Positions 1-15,706 of a DNA stretch of 64,000 nt are shown here, in pieces. Both the position numbers and the translations under genes were made by a program. This DNA is from Scylla paramamosain. Lineage: Eukaryota; Arthropoda; Malacostraca; Decapoda; Portunidae. Where the stretch lies: assembly GCF_035594125.1 (NCBI RefSeq), contig NC_087152.1:18940001-19004000 (forward strand), written 5' to 3'. Position 1 is the first letter of the stretch, and each line of letters starts with the position of its first letter. The notes beneath the pieces are model-generated. The model had not been told where the DNA came from. It was given only the letters and a program-made list of their open reading frames with translations, and ran no database searches.

Positions 1-99
1 CGCCAGGCAGCCGCCACAGAAAGCAGCACTCTTCATTCGAAGAGCACTCTGCTCTTCCTGTCCCGTCGCCACTCAAATGACGGCTTCCTTCCCATCACC

Positions 100-520
100 G
101 CTGTTGTTGTTACTGTCGTTTCCTTGTTGTATGTTGTTGTTGCTGCTGCTGTTATTGCTACTGCTGCTTTTTATTACATGTAAAGAAGGCTGACCAAGGC
201 CTCAACAACAAAATAACAATAATTACCCCTCCCAAAGCGAGCTGAACAGAAAAGACTTGCAAATTCAGTCGGCCAATTTTCAGATAGTTCTGCACGTGTC
301 TTGAAATGTTCGAAGCCATGGAAGATGGAAAAACTGAGTCAGAGTGATGTTGTTGTTGCTGCAGCTGTTGTTGCTAATGTTGCTATTGTTGCTGTAGTTT
401 ATTGTTATTGTTATATTAATTGTTATCATTATTGTTGTAGTTGCTGTTGTTGTTGTTGTTTTTGGTAGTAGTAGTAGTAGTAGTAGTAGCAGCAGCAGCA
501 GTAGTAGTAGTAGTAGTAGA
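100..520. repeat. Imperfect GTT/GCT/AGT triplet tracts
   Basis: Two blocks of GTTGTT/GCTGCT repeats (103-180, 340-462) and (TAG)n at 465-520. ORFs across them are low-complexity runs of T, N or V and are not genes. Confidence 0.8.
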
Positions 521-759
521 AAACTCTACGTCATCTTTGACTAAGCTGAAAGTTCTCCCATTTAGCACTAGGGGGGAAGAAAGAAGGCAGGGAAAGGAAG
601 CAACGGGGCAGCGCTGGAGTATAATCACTGGTCGGTGCTCCGTCAGCTGCGGCCAAGCAGGTAGAAGGCAGTGAAAACAATTCGGTGAACATCCTCGATC
701 TTATTTATTTATTTATTTTATTTTTTTCTACCAATAGATACACGCCAATACATCATCAT

Positions 760-794
<35 letters not shown>

Positions 795-1994
795 CAGTTA
801 AACATTACGATCCTACTGCAAGACCTGAAGCTAGAGCACAGGAGGAATCAACCGTCACCAATCACTATCACTACCAATTTTATTCAGTTTTTTTTTTTTT
901 TTTTTTTTTGGCAAGGACGAAAGGGATCACTTGGATAAACTTATTTTACGCTTCATTTAGATCTGTGGTTGTGACGTGGTAATGGCAGAGGTCTTGTCAA
1001 CGTCAGCATTTTATCGCCTGTATGAGTGCCAAATGAATCCTTAACAAATCCACATACTGGTTCACGGCGAGCTTTGACATTGGCGTGGCGTCGCACAGTC
1101 TGTCGCCGCCGCCATGTCCAGAGGGCGACACTTGTCAGGCTTCGGTCGTGATCTTGAAACGACCTGAGTCCGCATTAGAAATATTTTTCCCTCTCTCTCT
1201 TTAGCTCTTGTTATTCATTGATTTACTAGTACGAGACGCATGGAGACGTGCGGTAGTTGTTCTAGAGGTGATGTGTTAGCAGTAGTACGGTATGTTGATA
1301 GTAAGTTAGTAACACTTGTAGTTGGTAGTGATGGATGTGGTGATGACAATAGTGGTGGAGATGAGAGAGCTAATAAAGGGTGGTGGTAGAAGATGGGTTG
1401 GTAACAGTGAAGGCGTCGGTGATGGTAACAGTGGTGATGAATGTTCTAGTACCAGTGGTGTTGACAGCTGAGATGATGGTAGTGGTGATGGTGGTTGGTA
1501 GTGGATGAGCGAGTGAAAGTGGTGGTGATGGCGGATGAGGTGGTAACAGACATGAGCTAGTGGTGGGAAGCAGTAGGAAGCGGCTATGGCGGGTGGCGGT
1601 TGGTAGTGGTGGTTGTAGTGGTCGGCGCCGGCTTACAATAATCATAATCCACCGCGAGGATCGTCCACACGGCTTCATTCTTTCCTTCCTTCATGATTCG
1701 CTTACTTATTCTCACGTTCACATTTCCGCTCCTCACAAGTCCATTCCCCCCTTCCCCCCACCACCACTACCATCCCAACCAACCCGAAGGAACCACACAA
1801 AAATGCAATTACCATCATCATTTCCATAATTGCAGCAGTCTATTATGACAGGATAACAAGGGCGTCACCCTCCGACACCGCCATACCGAACAACTGTAGT
1901 GAAGATGAATGATGTGTGTAAAGAAGACAGTGGTGGTGATGGTGGTGGTAACGTGAAGGGTGGGAGGGAGGGTTGAGAAGTGTACGACAAAAGG

Positions 1995-1999
<5 letters not shown>
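521..1999. other. No gene recognised; GGT/GAT-rich sequence
   Basis: Contains (ATC)n at 751-794, poly(T) at 886-909 and purine-rich GGTGGTGATG-type sequence from 1260 to 1650. No conserved coding frame was found. Confidence 0.6.
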
Positions 2000-2080
<81 letters not shown>

Positions 2081-2249
2081 GGAGGGGGGGAAGAATGCAT
2101 GGAAGAAAGTAAGCAAACATGAGACATGTACTGAGAGGGAATGAAGCAGAGAAGAGAGAAATGAAGGCAGGAAGGTCTGAAGGCAAGTGAAAGTGGTACT
2201 CAGGGAGATAAATGAAGGTATGGGACGGATGAAAGGGAGAACAATGGCA

Positions 2250-2315
<66 letters not shown>
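2000..2315. repeat. Two (GA)n microsatellites
   Basis: 2000-2077 and 2252-2315 are nearly pure GA. The 176-codon antisense ORF over them is an SLSLSL artefact. Confidence 0.95.
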
Positions 2316-2316
<1 letters not shown>

Positions 2317-3232
2317 GTTTTACTTAAATATATAAACACGCAACACATACAAACACCTCTCCCCTGGCGGGTGGTTCAGTATACACTTGCTATTCTACTC
2401 TTATTATCTGCAGTTAACTAATACTCATTCCATGAGTCAGCATCAGGAGGACGTTGCAACAATCACCTGGTGCGCCTCTCTTATTGCTTTCGGAATACCT
2501 ACTGACTGCCAAATCATATAAAACACTGAACTTGAAGCGGGGAAGAGGAATCATCATGTTTCTTCTGGCAGATGCGAGAACATTGGGGAACCATTAATTT
2601 AAAGATCTAACAACGACTGTCTGCCCCTAAATCTGCAAGAATGCGAAGTGAAATAGTCATGGTGCACAATAAATCAGTAATTCGGTGTCTTAGCAGATGG
2701 AGCTTATTACTTATTTATTTGTTTACTTATTTATTTATTAATTATACTGAACTTCTGGAGACACTGCACTCCTGTAAGAAGAGAAAGTATATAGCCTTTC
2801 CTGAAACACGTGGGAAGGATAGAACAATCCAGTGGTTACGCAGTCTCCGCAAGGAACAGACGACAAGCAGCTGAATCCCCGAGTGTGGCTTGCAAGGACG
2901 CGGAAGGATCGATCACTGGGTTAACCGCAGCTTTTCTACCGGGGAGAAGGCGAAAGTAGAGACACAAGTGATGGCTGAGAAGAGAAGGACGATCAGTTGA
3001 CTAGCTGAGTTATTAACTGCCAAGTTGACTGCATGACTCGTGTTTTTTTGTGGCGAAGAGAATATAATGCAGAACTTGAGGATAGATCCGAGTATGGCGC
3101 CATTACGAAACGGTAATTATAATTAAGGGAAAAGTAGCGAAGATTATACGTCTTAATTAACTACTGTGAAAACATTCCCTGTGGTGACTATTGTGGTTTG
3201 TTGAAGCCTAATGGAGAACACACCAGCCGGAC

Positions 3233-3269
<37 letters not shown>

Positions 3270-4329
3270 TATAAATGGTGATCATTAAAACCTGCTAAAT
3301 TCCCAAGGCTTGCTACATTTTGGTAGAGTGTTCCAAAGGAAAGTTGAAAGGTCTGTTAGGGAGTATGTTGCCACTCATGTGTACTGCCATGTGACGCATT
3401 TATGCCAATATGATTCAGTGCTTCTTCCTGGGAGTCTTTGTGTCCCGCTTATATTCTGCGTGTCACGAAGCCTTGCCAGTCTGAAGACTTATAAAGTGAT
3501 TTATAGAGTATACATCCCAGACAATGTACGAATACATGCACAAGCTGTTTCTCTTCCATCTCCACAACATTCCCCAAGCGCTACTTGGTGCACCACGATG
3601 ACACACCGTAATGGAACTTATTTTTTCATTAATTATACGTGATTAAAGATCCATCGATAATGTCGATTGTGGCTTTTTTTATATCATCTTCATATCATCT
3701 TTCACAATCTTAATTAGACACAAAATAATCAGCCATAAAATACATAGTTCTTAAGACTTACTTGAGAAATCTGGCTCCAGAAGGCAGTGCAGTTACTACT
3801 GTAGCTCGTAAGCTTATCAGTAAATGGCGTTGTTCCAGTCCTAACAACTGATCACACGTAAACACCGTGACGTCTCTCTGGTATTCAATTAGTAAGCCTG
3901 GATGTCTGTAGCAATTAAGAAAAGTAATCATGAAACAGGAAGTAGTCTCATCCTGATAGCAAGAGGTAATCAACCTGTCATTCAAAATCTGGGACGATAA
4001 ACACTCACAGCTGTTTGATAACGACTGCTCGATGAAATACTTTTGTAATTATAAGTGGCAGGTCCCAAGATTTTTGAGAAAAATAGAGGATCGCTGGATC
4101 GGAACCCACTTCACTTAGTCATTGCGTGTCATTGCACTTCTTTCCGCTTCTCGCTTAAATTACAATAAAAAATGACAATTTTGAGCGTCTCATGGCAGGA
4201 TGAAAAAAAAAAAGTATATCTTTCAAACTGGCAAATAGTCATTTGTGAGAAATTAAATATAAACAATGACAGGCCTCTCAAATATATGTAATACTATACA
4301 GTGCTTGATATAGACCAGTTCTAGGTTCA
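2316..4329. other. No gene recognised
   Basis: Unique-looking sequence with a short (GT)n at 3237-3264. ORFs of 75-110 codons at 3310-3642 and 3758-3985 show no recognisable motifs. Confidence 0.5.
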
Positions 4330-5358
4330 TACACCCTTCCGACAGCTTTTGAGAAATTCACATGCAGTACCCTTGCTCTTAAAATGATTAATTCTTCTTT
4401 CGGGTGCTCCCATTGGGAGTTGCCACAGCGGATTATGTCTCCAGTATACGCCCGGTCTTCTGCGCCTTCCCACCTGCATGTCTTCTTTCACTGCATTCAT
4501 AATTTTCCTTTTTGGTCTTCCTCTCTTCCTCCTGCCGGGTAGCTCCATTTCCAGCTTCCTCCTTCCCAGATATGCCTTCTTCTGACATGCCTGAACTGTC
4601 TCAGACTCTTCTCTCTTGCCTTGTCCCCAAACCGATGCACATGTGTTGTTGTCCCTCTGATGTGTCCGTTCTTTATTTTGTCTCGTCTCGTCACTCGAAG
4701 AGCACACCGCAGCATCTTCAGTTCTTATACTACCATTTCCACCTCTTGTCTCTTTGTTATTGGTACAGTTGTCATACCATACAGCAAGGCTGGCCTCACT
4801 ACCATTTTGTACACATTTCCTTTTATTCTTGCAGAAACCTTTCTGTCACATGTCACTCCATGTCTTTCAGCCATTCCATCCAGTCCGCACTCTCTTCTTA
4901 AACCCATTAGCACACTCTCTATTCCTCTGTACCGTTGACCTCAAGTATCTGAATTCATCATCCTTTACTATCTCTACCGGTCATCAATCTTGGATCTGCT
5001 CACTCTCAGCCCCTTCCTCTCCAGTGCGCATCTCCATCTCTCCAGCGCTGATTCCATTTCTTGCCTACTCTCGCAACAAATAACTACATCGTCTACAAAC
5101 ATCATGGTTCGTGAGAATTCCTTTCCGATCTCATTAGTCAGCCTGTCCATCACAACTGCAAACAAGAACAGACTCAAGGCCGATCCTTGGAGCAGTCTCA
5201 CTTCCACTCGGAAACCTTCCATCATCCCTGCAGCACACTTTACTGCTGTTATGCTGTCGTCGTACATGTCCTTCACCATGCTTTTCCGCCACTTCCGACC
5301 TTCTCATGCAATACCACAAACCTTCTCTCGGCACTCGCTCGTAAATCTTCCCTGATTC
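4330..5358 (-). pseudogene. RTE-like LINE fragment: RT core and C terminus
   Basis: Minus-strand pieces read in order: EGLWYCMRRS and VKDMYDDSITAVKCAAGMME (5134-5334, 4974-5279), FVDDVVICCESR as the YxDD box, then RRECGLDGMAERHGVTCDRK (4725-4913), LKMLRCALRVTRRDKI and GRRKRGRPKRK (4327-4715). This order and wording match the RT and C-terminal region of a widespread animal LINE group that I place near RTE by memory of its motifs. Several frame changes make it dead. The endonuclease is missing, so it is 5' truncated. Confidence 0.8.
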
Positions 5359-5387
5359 TTAGGACTATGAATTACAAAAGAATTACA

Positions 5388-5782
5388 ATTTTTATGTAAG
5401 AGGAGAACCGGGCAAAGACAACACAAATGGACGAAAAAAAAAAAAAGTCCACTGAGGCATGCAGTCCCAAAAAGAGATCAGAAACGATCACCAAATACTG
5501 AAGGATAAATGTCTTGAAACCACCCTCTTGAAAGAGTTCAAGTCATAGGAAGGAGGAAATACAGAAGCAGGCAGGGAGTTCCAGAGTTTTACCATACATA
5601 TTGAAAGTTAAATATAAGGCCGCGAATGTTGCAGAAGTTAATGAAGAAAAAAATGAGGGGTGTCAAGATACTTAGGATCGATACCAGAAGAGTAGGGGCA
5701 TTTGTGCCTTGATACCTTGGGGCATTTGTGGTCCCCTCCACGGACATGGAATCCGAGGCTGGTGTAGGAGTCGCCATATTTC
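5388..5782 (-). mobile_element. Internally deleted family J derivative (about 0.39 kb)
   Basis: 5388-5593 matches the 3' end of the full-length LINE, including the A-run. From about 5595 the sequence jumps to the 5' part of the ORF (MATPTPAS start at 5775-5777, then [10 protein letters not shown]). About 2.6 kb of endonuclease/RT is missing, and the 5' UTR stops just after the ATG. The joined ORF is only 62 codons. Confidence 0.8.
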
Positions 5783-6855
<1,073 letters not shown>

Positions 6856-8163
6856 TTTTTTTTATGTAGAAAGGACACTGGCCAAGGGCAACAAAAATAC
6901 AATAAAAAAAATGCCCACTGAAATGCCATTCCCATAAAAGGGTCAAAGCAGTGGTCAAAAATTAATGAATAAGTGTCTTGAAACCTCCCTCTTGAATGAA
7001 TTCAAGTCATAGGAAGGTGGAAATACAGAAGCAGACAGGGAGTTCCATAGTTTACCAGAGAAAGGGATGAATGATTGAGAATACCGGTTAATTCTTGCGT
7101 TAGAGAGGTGAACAGAATAGGGGTGAGAGAAAGAAGAAAGTCTTGTGCAGCGAGGCCGCGGGAGGAGGGGAGGCATGCAGTTAGCAAGATCAGAAGAGCA
7201 GTTAGCATGAAAATAGCGGTAGAAGACAGCTAGAGATGCAACATTGCGGCGGTGAGAGAGAGGCTGAAGACAGTCAGTTAGAGGAGGGGATTGATGAGAC
7301 GAAAAGCTTTTGATTCCATCCTGTCTAGAAGAGCAGTATGAGTGGAAACCCCCCAGACACGTGAAGCATACTCCATACATGGACAGATAAGATCCTTGTA
7401 CAGAGTTAGCAGCTGGGGGGGGGGGGTTGAGAAAAACTGGCGGAGACATCTCAGAACACCTAATTTCATAGAAGCTGTTTTAGCTAGAGATGAGATGTAA
7501 AGTTTCCAGTTCAGATTATAAGTAAAGGACAGACCGAGGATGTTCAGTGTAGAAGAGGGGAACAGTTGAGTGTCATTGAAGAAGAGGGGATAGTTGTCTG
7601 GAAGGTTGTGTTGAGTTGATAGATGGAGGAATTGAGTTTTTGAAACATTGAACAATACCAAGTTTGCTTTACCCAATCAGAAATTTTAGAAAGATCAGAA
7701 GTCAAGCGTTCTGTGATTTCCCTGCGTGAAATGTTTACCTCCTGAAGGGTTGGATGTCTATGAAAAGACGTGTGGAAAAGTGCAGGGTGGTATCATCAAC
7801 GTAGGAGTGGATAGGACAAGAAGTTTGGTTTAGAAGATCATTAATGAATGATAAGAAGAGAGTGGGTGACAGGACAAAACCCTGAGGAACACCACTGTTA
7901 ATAAATTTAGGAAAAGAACAGTGACCGTCTACCACAGCAGGAGTAGAACGGTCAGAAAGGAAACTTAAGATGAAGTTACAGAGAGAAGGAGAGAAGCCGT
8001 AGGAAGGTAGTTTGGAAATCAAAGCTTTGTGCCAGCCTCTATCAAAAGCTTTTGATATGTCCAAGGCAACAGCAAAAGTTTCACCAAAATCTCTAAAAGA
8101 GGATGACAAAGTCTCAGTAAGAAAAGCCAGAAGATCACCAGTGGAGCGGCCTTGACAGAACAT
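6856..8163 (-). pseudogene. 5'-truncated family J LINE copy, RT part
   Basis: Starts at the poly(A) end, seen as T-run plus ATGTAGAAAGG, and runs through the C-terminal region and RT palm up to FCQGRSTGD. The RT core reads [22 protein letters not shown] and YVDD. It is broken into ORFs at 6955-7449, 7278-7676 and 7735-8163 by frameshifts. The left end abuts a (CA)n(TA)n microsatellite and the right end abuts the poly(A) of the next copy. Confidence 0.88.
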
Positions 8164-8173
8164 GTTATTTTCA

Positions 8174-11100
8174 TTTTTTTTTTTTTTTATGTAGGAGGGA
8201 CACTAGCCAAGAGCAATAAAAATCCAATGAAAAAATGCCCACTGAAATGCCAGTCCCATAAAGGAGTCAAACCAGTAGTCAAAAATTGATGATCATAAGT
8301 CTTAAAACCTCCCTCTTGAAGGAATTCAAGTCATAGGAAGGTGGAAATACAGAAGCAGGCAGGGAGTTCCAGAGTTTACCAGAAAAAAGGGATGAATGAT
8401 TGAAGATACTGGTTAACTCTTGCGTTAGAGAGGTGGACAGAATAGGGGTGAGAGAAAGAAGAAAGTCTTGTGCAGCGAGGCTGCGGGAGGAGGGGAGGCA
8501 TGCAGTTAGCATGAAAATAGCGGTAGAAGACAGCTAGAGATACAACATTGCGGCTGTGAGAGAGAGGCTGAAGACAGTCAGTTAGAGGAGAGGAGTTGAT
8601 GAGACGAAAAGCTTTTGATTCCACCCTGTCTAGAAGAGCAGTATGAGTGGAACCTCCCCAGACATGTGAAGCATACTCCATACATGGACGGATAAGGCCT
8701 TTGTACAGAGTTAGCAGCTGGGGGTGGGGAATGGAGTAATTGAGTTTTTGAGGCATTGAACAATACCAAGTTTGCTCTGCCTCAATCAGAAATTTTAGAA
8801 AGATCAGAAGTCAAGCGTTCTGTGGCTTCCTTGCATGAAATGTTTACCTCCTGAAGGGTTGGATGTCTATGAAAAGACGTGGAAAAGTGCAGGGTGGTAT
8901 CATCAGCGTAGGAGTGGACAGGACAAGAAGTTTGATTTAGATCATTAATGAATAATAAGAAGAGAGTAAGTGACAGGACAGAACCCTGTGGAACACCACA
9001 GTTAATAGATTTAGGAGAAGAACAGTGACCGTCTACCGCAGCAGCAATAGAACGGTCAGAAAGGAAACTTGAGATGAAGTTACAGAGAGAAGGATAGAAA
9101 CCGTAAGAGGGTAGTTTGGAAATCAAAGCTTTGTGCCAGACTCTGTCAAAGGCTTTTGATATGTCCAAAGCAACAGCAAAAGTTTCACCAAAATCTCTAA
9201 AAGAGGATGATCAAGACTCAGTAAGGAAAGCCAGAAGATCACCAGTAGAGCGGCCTTGACGGAACCCATACTGGCGATCAGATAGAAGGTTGTCAAGTGA
9301 TAGATGTTTAAGAATCTTCCTGTTGAGGATGGATTAAAAAACTTTAGGAAATTAAAGCAATAGGACGGTAATTTGAGGGATTAGAGCAGTCACCATTTTT
9401 AGGAACAGGTTGAATGTAGGCAAACTTCTAGCAAGAAGGAAAGGTAGATGTAGAAAGACAGAGCTGAAAGAGTTTGACTAGGCAAGGTGCAAGCACGGAG
9501 GCACAGTTTCGGAGAACAATAGGAGGGACCCCATCAGGTCCATAAGCCTTCCGAGGGTTTAGGCCAGCGAGGGCATGGAAAACATCATTGCGAAGAATTT
9601 TAATACGTGGCATGAAGTAGTCAGAGGGTGGAGGAGAGGGAGGAACAAGCCCAGAATCGTCCAAGGTAGAGTTTTTAGCAAAGGTTTGAGCAAAGAGTTC
9701 ATCTTTAGAAATAGATGTGATAGCAGTGGTGCCATCTGGTTGAAATAAAGGAGGGAAAGAAGAAGCAAAGTTATTGGAGATATTTTTGGCTAGATTCCAG
9801 AAGTCACGAGGGGAGTTAGATCTTGAAAGGTTTTGACACTTTCTGTTAATGAAGGAGTTTTTGGCTAGTTGGAGAACAGACTTGGCATGGTTCCGGGCAG
9901 AAATATAAAGTACATAAGATTCTGGTGATGGAAGGCTTAAGTACCTTTTGTGGGCCACCTCTCTATCATGTATAGCACGAGAACAAGCTGTGTTAAACCA
10001 AGGTTTAGAAGGTTTAGGACGAAAATATGAGTGAGGAATGTACACCTCCATGCCAGACACTATCACCTGTGTTATGCGCTCAGCACACAAAGACGGGTCT
10101 CTGACACGGAAGCAGTAGTCATTCCAAGGAAAATCAGCAAAATACCTCCTCAGGTCCCTCCAACTAGCAGAGGCAAAACGCCAGAGGCACCTTCGCTTAG
10201 GGGGATCCTGAGGAGGGATTGGAGCGATAGGACAAGATACAGATATGAGATTGTGATCGGAGGAGCCCAACGGAGAAGAAAGGGTGACAGCATAAGCAGA
10301 AGGATTAGAGGTCAGGAAAAGGTCGAGAATGTTGGGCGTATCTCCAAGATGGTCAGGAATACGAGTAGGGTGTTGCACCAATTGCTCTAGGTCGTGGAGA
10401 ATAGCAAAGTTATAGGCTAGTTTACCAGGATGGTCAGTGAAGGGAGAGGAAAGCCAAAGCTGGTGGTGAACACTGAAATCTCCAAGAATGGAGATCTCTG
10501 CAAAAGGGAAGAGAGTCAGAATGTGCTCCACTTTGGAAGTTAAGTAGTCAAAGAATTTCTTATAGTCAGAGGAGTTAGGTGAGAGGTATACAGCACAGAT
10601 AAATTTAGTTTGAGAGTGACTCTGCAGTCGTAGCCAGATGGTGGAAAACTCGGAAGATTCAAGAGCGTGGGCACGAGAGCAGGTTAAGTCACTGCGCACA
10701 TAAACGCAGCATCCAGCTTTGGATCGAAAATGAGGATAGAGAAAGTAGGAGGGAACAGAAAAGGGGCTACTGTCCGTTGCCTCAGACACCTGAGTTTCAG
10801 TGAGGAAAAGAAGATGAGGTTTAAAAGAGGAGAGGTGGTGTTCTACAGATTGAAAATTAGATCTTATACCGCGAATGTTACAGAAGTTAATGAAGAAAAA
10901 GTTGAAAGGGTGTCAAGACACTTAGGGTCGTCGACATTTATGGTCCCCTCCCCAGATGGGGACTCCGAGGCTGGTGTAGGAGTTGCCATTATGATTTTAA
11001 AATTTTTGAGTGAAGGGTGTGTGTGTTATTAGGTGCTTGTAGTTTTGTGTGGAGGAAGAGAGTTGTCTTTAGAGGGCAGGCTGTGACTGCCCCCTTGTGT

Positions 11101-11228
11101 TGTGAGACACAGAGGGAAACGTTCAGTGAGGTCACAGCTGGGTTTAATAATAAGTTCACAGCACCCCCTGAACAGCGCTTTAGACCTCACTGGGAGTAAT
11201 TATCGTTTCGGCAGGTGTCTACTGCCTC
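8174..11228 (-). pseudogene. Near full-length family J LINE, internally deleted
   Basis: Has the poly(A) end at 8174-8188 and the same 5' UTR as the full-length copy (10990-11228, few differences by eye). The endonuclease and linker survive as a 453-codon ORF at 9428-10789 containing GDFS (GDFN in the intact copy) and SSDHNLIS. A gap of about 0.34 kb near 8735 removes C-terminal sequence, and several indels near 8940, 9270 and 9335 break the RT. The ATG-equivalent CAT is near 10988. The 5' end runs directly into a (GT)n(TA)n microsatellite. Confidence 0.9.
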
Positions 11229-11230
11229 CT

Positions 11231-11379
<149 letters not shown>

Positions 11380-11385
11380 TATATA

Positions 11386-12708
<1,323 letters not shown>

Positions 12709-13205
12709 CTTTTTTTATGTAAGAAGGCCACTGGTCAAGAGTAACAAAAAATTTCATAAAAAAAAAAAGCCCTACTTATATTATGCCAGTTTCCAAAGCA
12801 ATGCCAAATAGAATGATCAAATAGCAGAGGATTAGTGTCTTGAAACCTCCCTCTTGAAAGAGTTCAATTCATAGGAAGAAAGAAATACAGAAGTAGGCAG
12901 GAAGTTCCAGAGTTTACCAGAGAAAGGGATGAATGCCTGAGAATATTGGTTAACTCTTGCATTAGAGAGGTGGACGAAATAGGGATGAAAGAAAGAAGAA
13001 CGTATTATACAACAAGGCCGCGGTAAGAGGGAAGGCATGCAGTTAGTAAGATCAGAAGAGCAGTTAGCATGAAAATAGCGGTAGAAGACAGCAAGAGATG
13101 CAACACTGTGGCGATGGAAGAAAGGCTGAAGACAGTCATTTAGAGGAGAGGAGTTGGTAAGACGAAAAGCATTTGATTCCATCCTGTCTAAAAGAGTGGT
13201 ACGTG
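12709..13205 (-). pseudogene. Older, short family J LINE fragment (C terminus)
   Basis: Only the 3' UTR and about 110 codons of the ORF2 C terminus remain (NSSPLNDCLQPF, CMPSLLPRP). It is more diverged than the 8.2 and 41.4 kb copies. The 5' end breaks into unrelated AT-rich sequence near 13205. Confidence 0.85.
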
Positions 13206-13437
13206 ATGCAGACCAAAGTTTACCATAATAATCGTCTAACAAAATCCGACTCATTTACTACTGTATATCAGCATTATTTTTTTTTCTTCTTCTTTAATAG
13301 AATATTGTAAGAGAGGATTGCAGGAAGCTCTTAGTTGGCTATTCGCAGTATAGTTAACTTTTGTGTCAGCTCCATCCAGTATTAATTTGAAGAGTACTCG
13401 TCTCCTTTCTCCCAGGACACCCCCTACAAAAATAAAA

Positions 13438-14012
<575 letters not shown>

Positions 14013-14538
14013 TGCATACGTACATGCCACTAGCCGCCACACACATTGTGCAATTTATATGTTTATATTCTGCCAAAAATATAAACCGTTCACGCAAATG
14101 CAGATTCTTACCAACCGTATTTTCACTTTCCACCATCTTGCCTCCATCTTTCCCTACACCTGCAGCACAGAGCATCATCTAACATCAACAGGATACATAT
14201 AATATGCTATAAGTTACAGATTCATCAGTTCAAGGTTATTCAGATTTGTGAGCAGCGCCATACTTCTAAGAATAGGTGTGTATTTATACCTTGTAACGTT
14301 ATTTCCTTTCTCCTCGGTGTGCAGACGGCGGATGGCAGTATGCTGATGGATAACTGACTACAAGAAACACGGCGGCAACGACCCAGCCAGGTGGCTCCAG
14401 GTTGCCCTTCTAGTCCCTGATGATAACTCCGTCCTCGGGCCAACCCCGCGCACCCGACTCGCATCCCGGACAACACCAGCAGTTGAGTCGCAGGGGACAA
14501 CAGGCCACCAGGAGTGACCGGCCCGCACCTCACATCGC

Positions 14539-14620
14539 AATGGCTAACCGAGAAATCAACATACGCATCCCTATCCCCAACTTCAACGCACTCTGTTGCT
14601 GGACGGCTGAGAAAACGGGT
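14539..14620 (+). CDS. Possible orphan first coding exon
   Basis: CGCAATGGCT is a fair start context. The frame MANREINIRIPIPNFNALCC continues to ...TAEKTG and ends at ACGG|GTACGT, a good donor at 14620/14621. It sits in a GC-rich stretch (14340-14620) unlike the surrounding AT-rich DNA. No partner exon was found in the next 4 kb and the peptide is not recognised. Weak evidence; it may be chance. Confidence 0.25.
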
Positions 14621-14628
14621 ACGTGAAT

Positions 14629-14630
<2 letters not shown>

Positions 14631-14666
<36 letters not shown>

Positions 14667-15593
14667 AGTATATTGTCGTTTAATCGGCGCGCAACAATCA
14701 GTCAGTCGAGTAATAACACCTAAGTATTTTCCGAATGACACTGCAGAAATATTTTGGTAGCATGTTCTGCCTCATCATCTATTTAGGTATTGCCATTGGT
14801 CTGTTCTTTCAGGATTATAATTATTCTGGTTCTTCTGTTGTTCATTAAAACAGCTACCTCAAGAGAGACTAATGGAAAGAAACTGGTGTTGCGAAGTGTG
14901 AGCTCTCCGTCACCACGCTCGCGGCAGCCGCAGTCCTGCAATGGTGGTGGTGCGTCATGTGCTATTTCCTATCGTTCGAGTACAGGCAACACCCCAAATA
15001 CTTGCCATGTGTTTCTAGAATGAGAGAACGATAAAATTATTTTAAATGTTCAACAAGTGGAGTTCAACTTCAGATCACATGGAAAATCATATAAAACAAA
15101 TGAATATAATTTGCATTGTATGCACGGAATGATAGTTGTACATAGAGCAATGCGTCATGTCTTATATACTGTATCCTTGTCCTCTCTTGCGAATTAAATA
15201 AAATTCGAATTAAGTCACCGTCCTGAAGATGAATACCCCACGTACGTCGTTGGCACCCAGTCCCAGACACCAAGGTGTCACTGGGGGTGACGGTTGGAAG
15301 GGAGATGGGTAGTGGTTGGCTGCCGCACCGTATGATTTTATTCATAATTCACTGGTTTATATCTTGATTTTTTCCTAACAAGTGTTTGCTTGTGCAAACA
15401 ATTTGGAAGGGTATCATAATGAATGATGTCTCAGCGAGTGTTCTATAGCGACGCAACTGATTTTCTAGAAGGGCACAGTGAATGGACAGTGAAGCCTTGT
15501 TCCTCTGGCGAGGCCTGAGGTTGCCGGTTTGTATGAATCATGCGACAGATTTCACCACGTCATGCTGTTACTCTTTTTAACTTTCTACGTTCA

Positions 15594-15650
<57 letters not shown>

Positions 15651-15662
15651 ATAATAATAATG

Positions 15663-15705
<43 letters not shown>
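14631..15705. repeat. (CT)n and (AAT)n tracts, otherwise no gene
   Basis: (CT)n at 14631-14665 and 15599-15647, (AAT)n at 15649-15705. The sequence between has no supported coding frame. Confidence 0.85.

Positions 15706-15706
<1 letters not shown>

Noticed and set aside
1100..1165. ATG in strong context (GCCGCCGCCATGTCC)
   Set aside because: Stops after 17 codons, with no donor found before the stop.
1818..2348. Long ORFs over GA, TA, CA and CT tracts here and at about 20 other places
   Set aside because: Translations are [12 protein letters not shown] or RERE strings that follow the microsatellite; both strands are open at once.
10031..10390. 119-codon + strand ORF
   Set aside because: Antisense of the LINE endonuclease linker; the same shadow occurs at 40331.
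14240..14533. 97-codon - strand ORF
   Set aside because: GC-rich patch is open on several frames; no motif, and the + strand has better start and donor signals.
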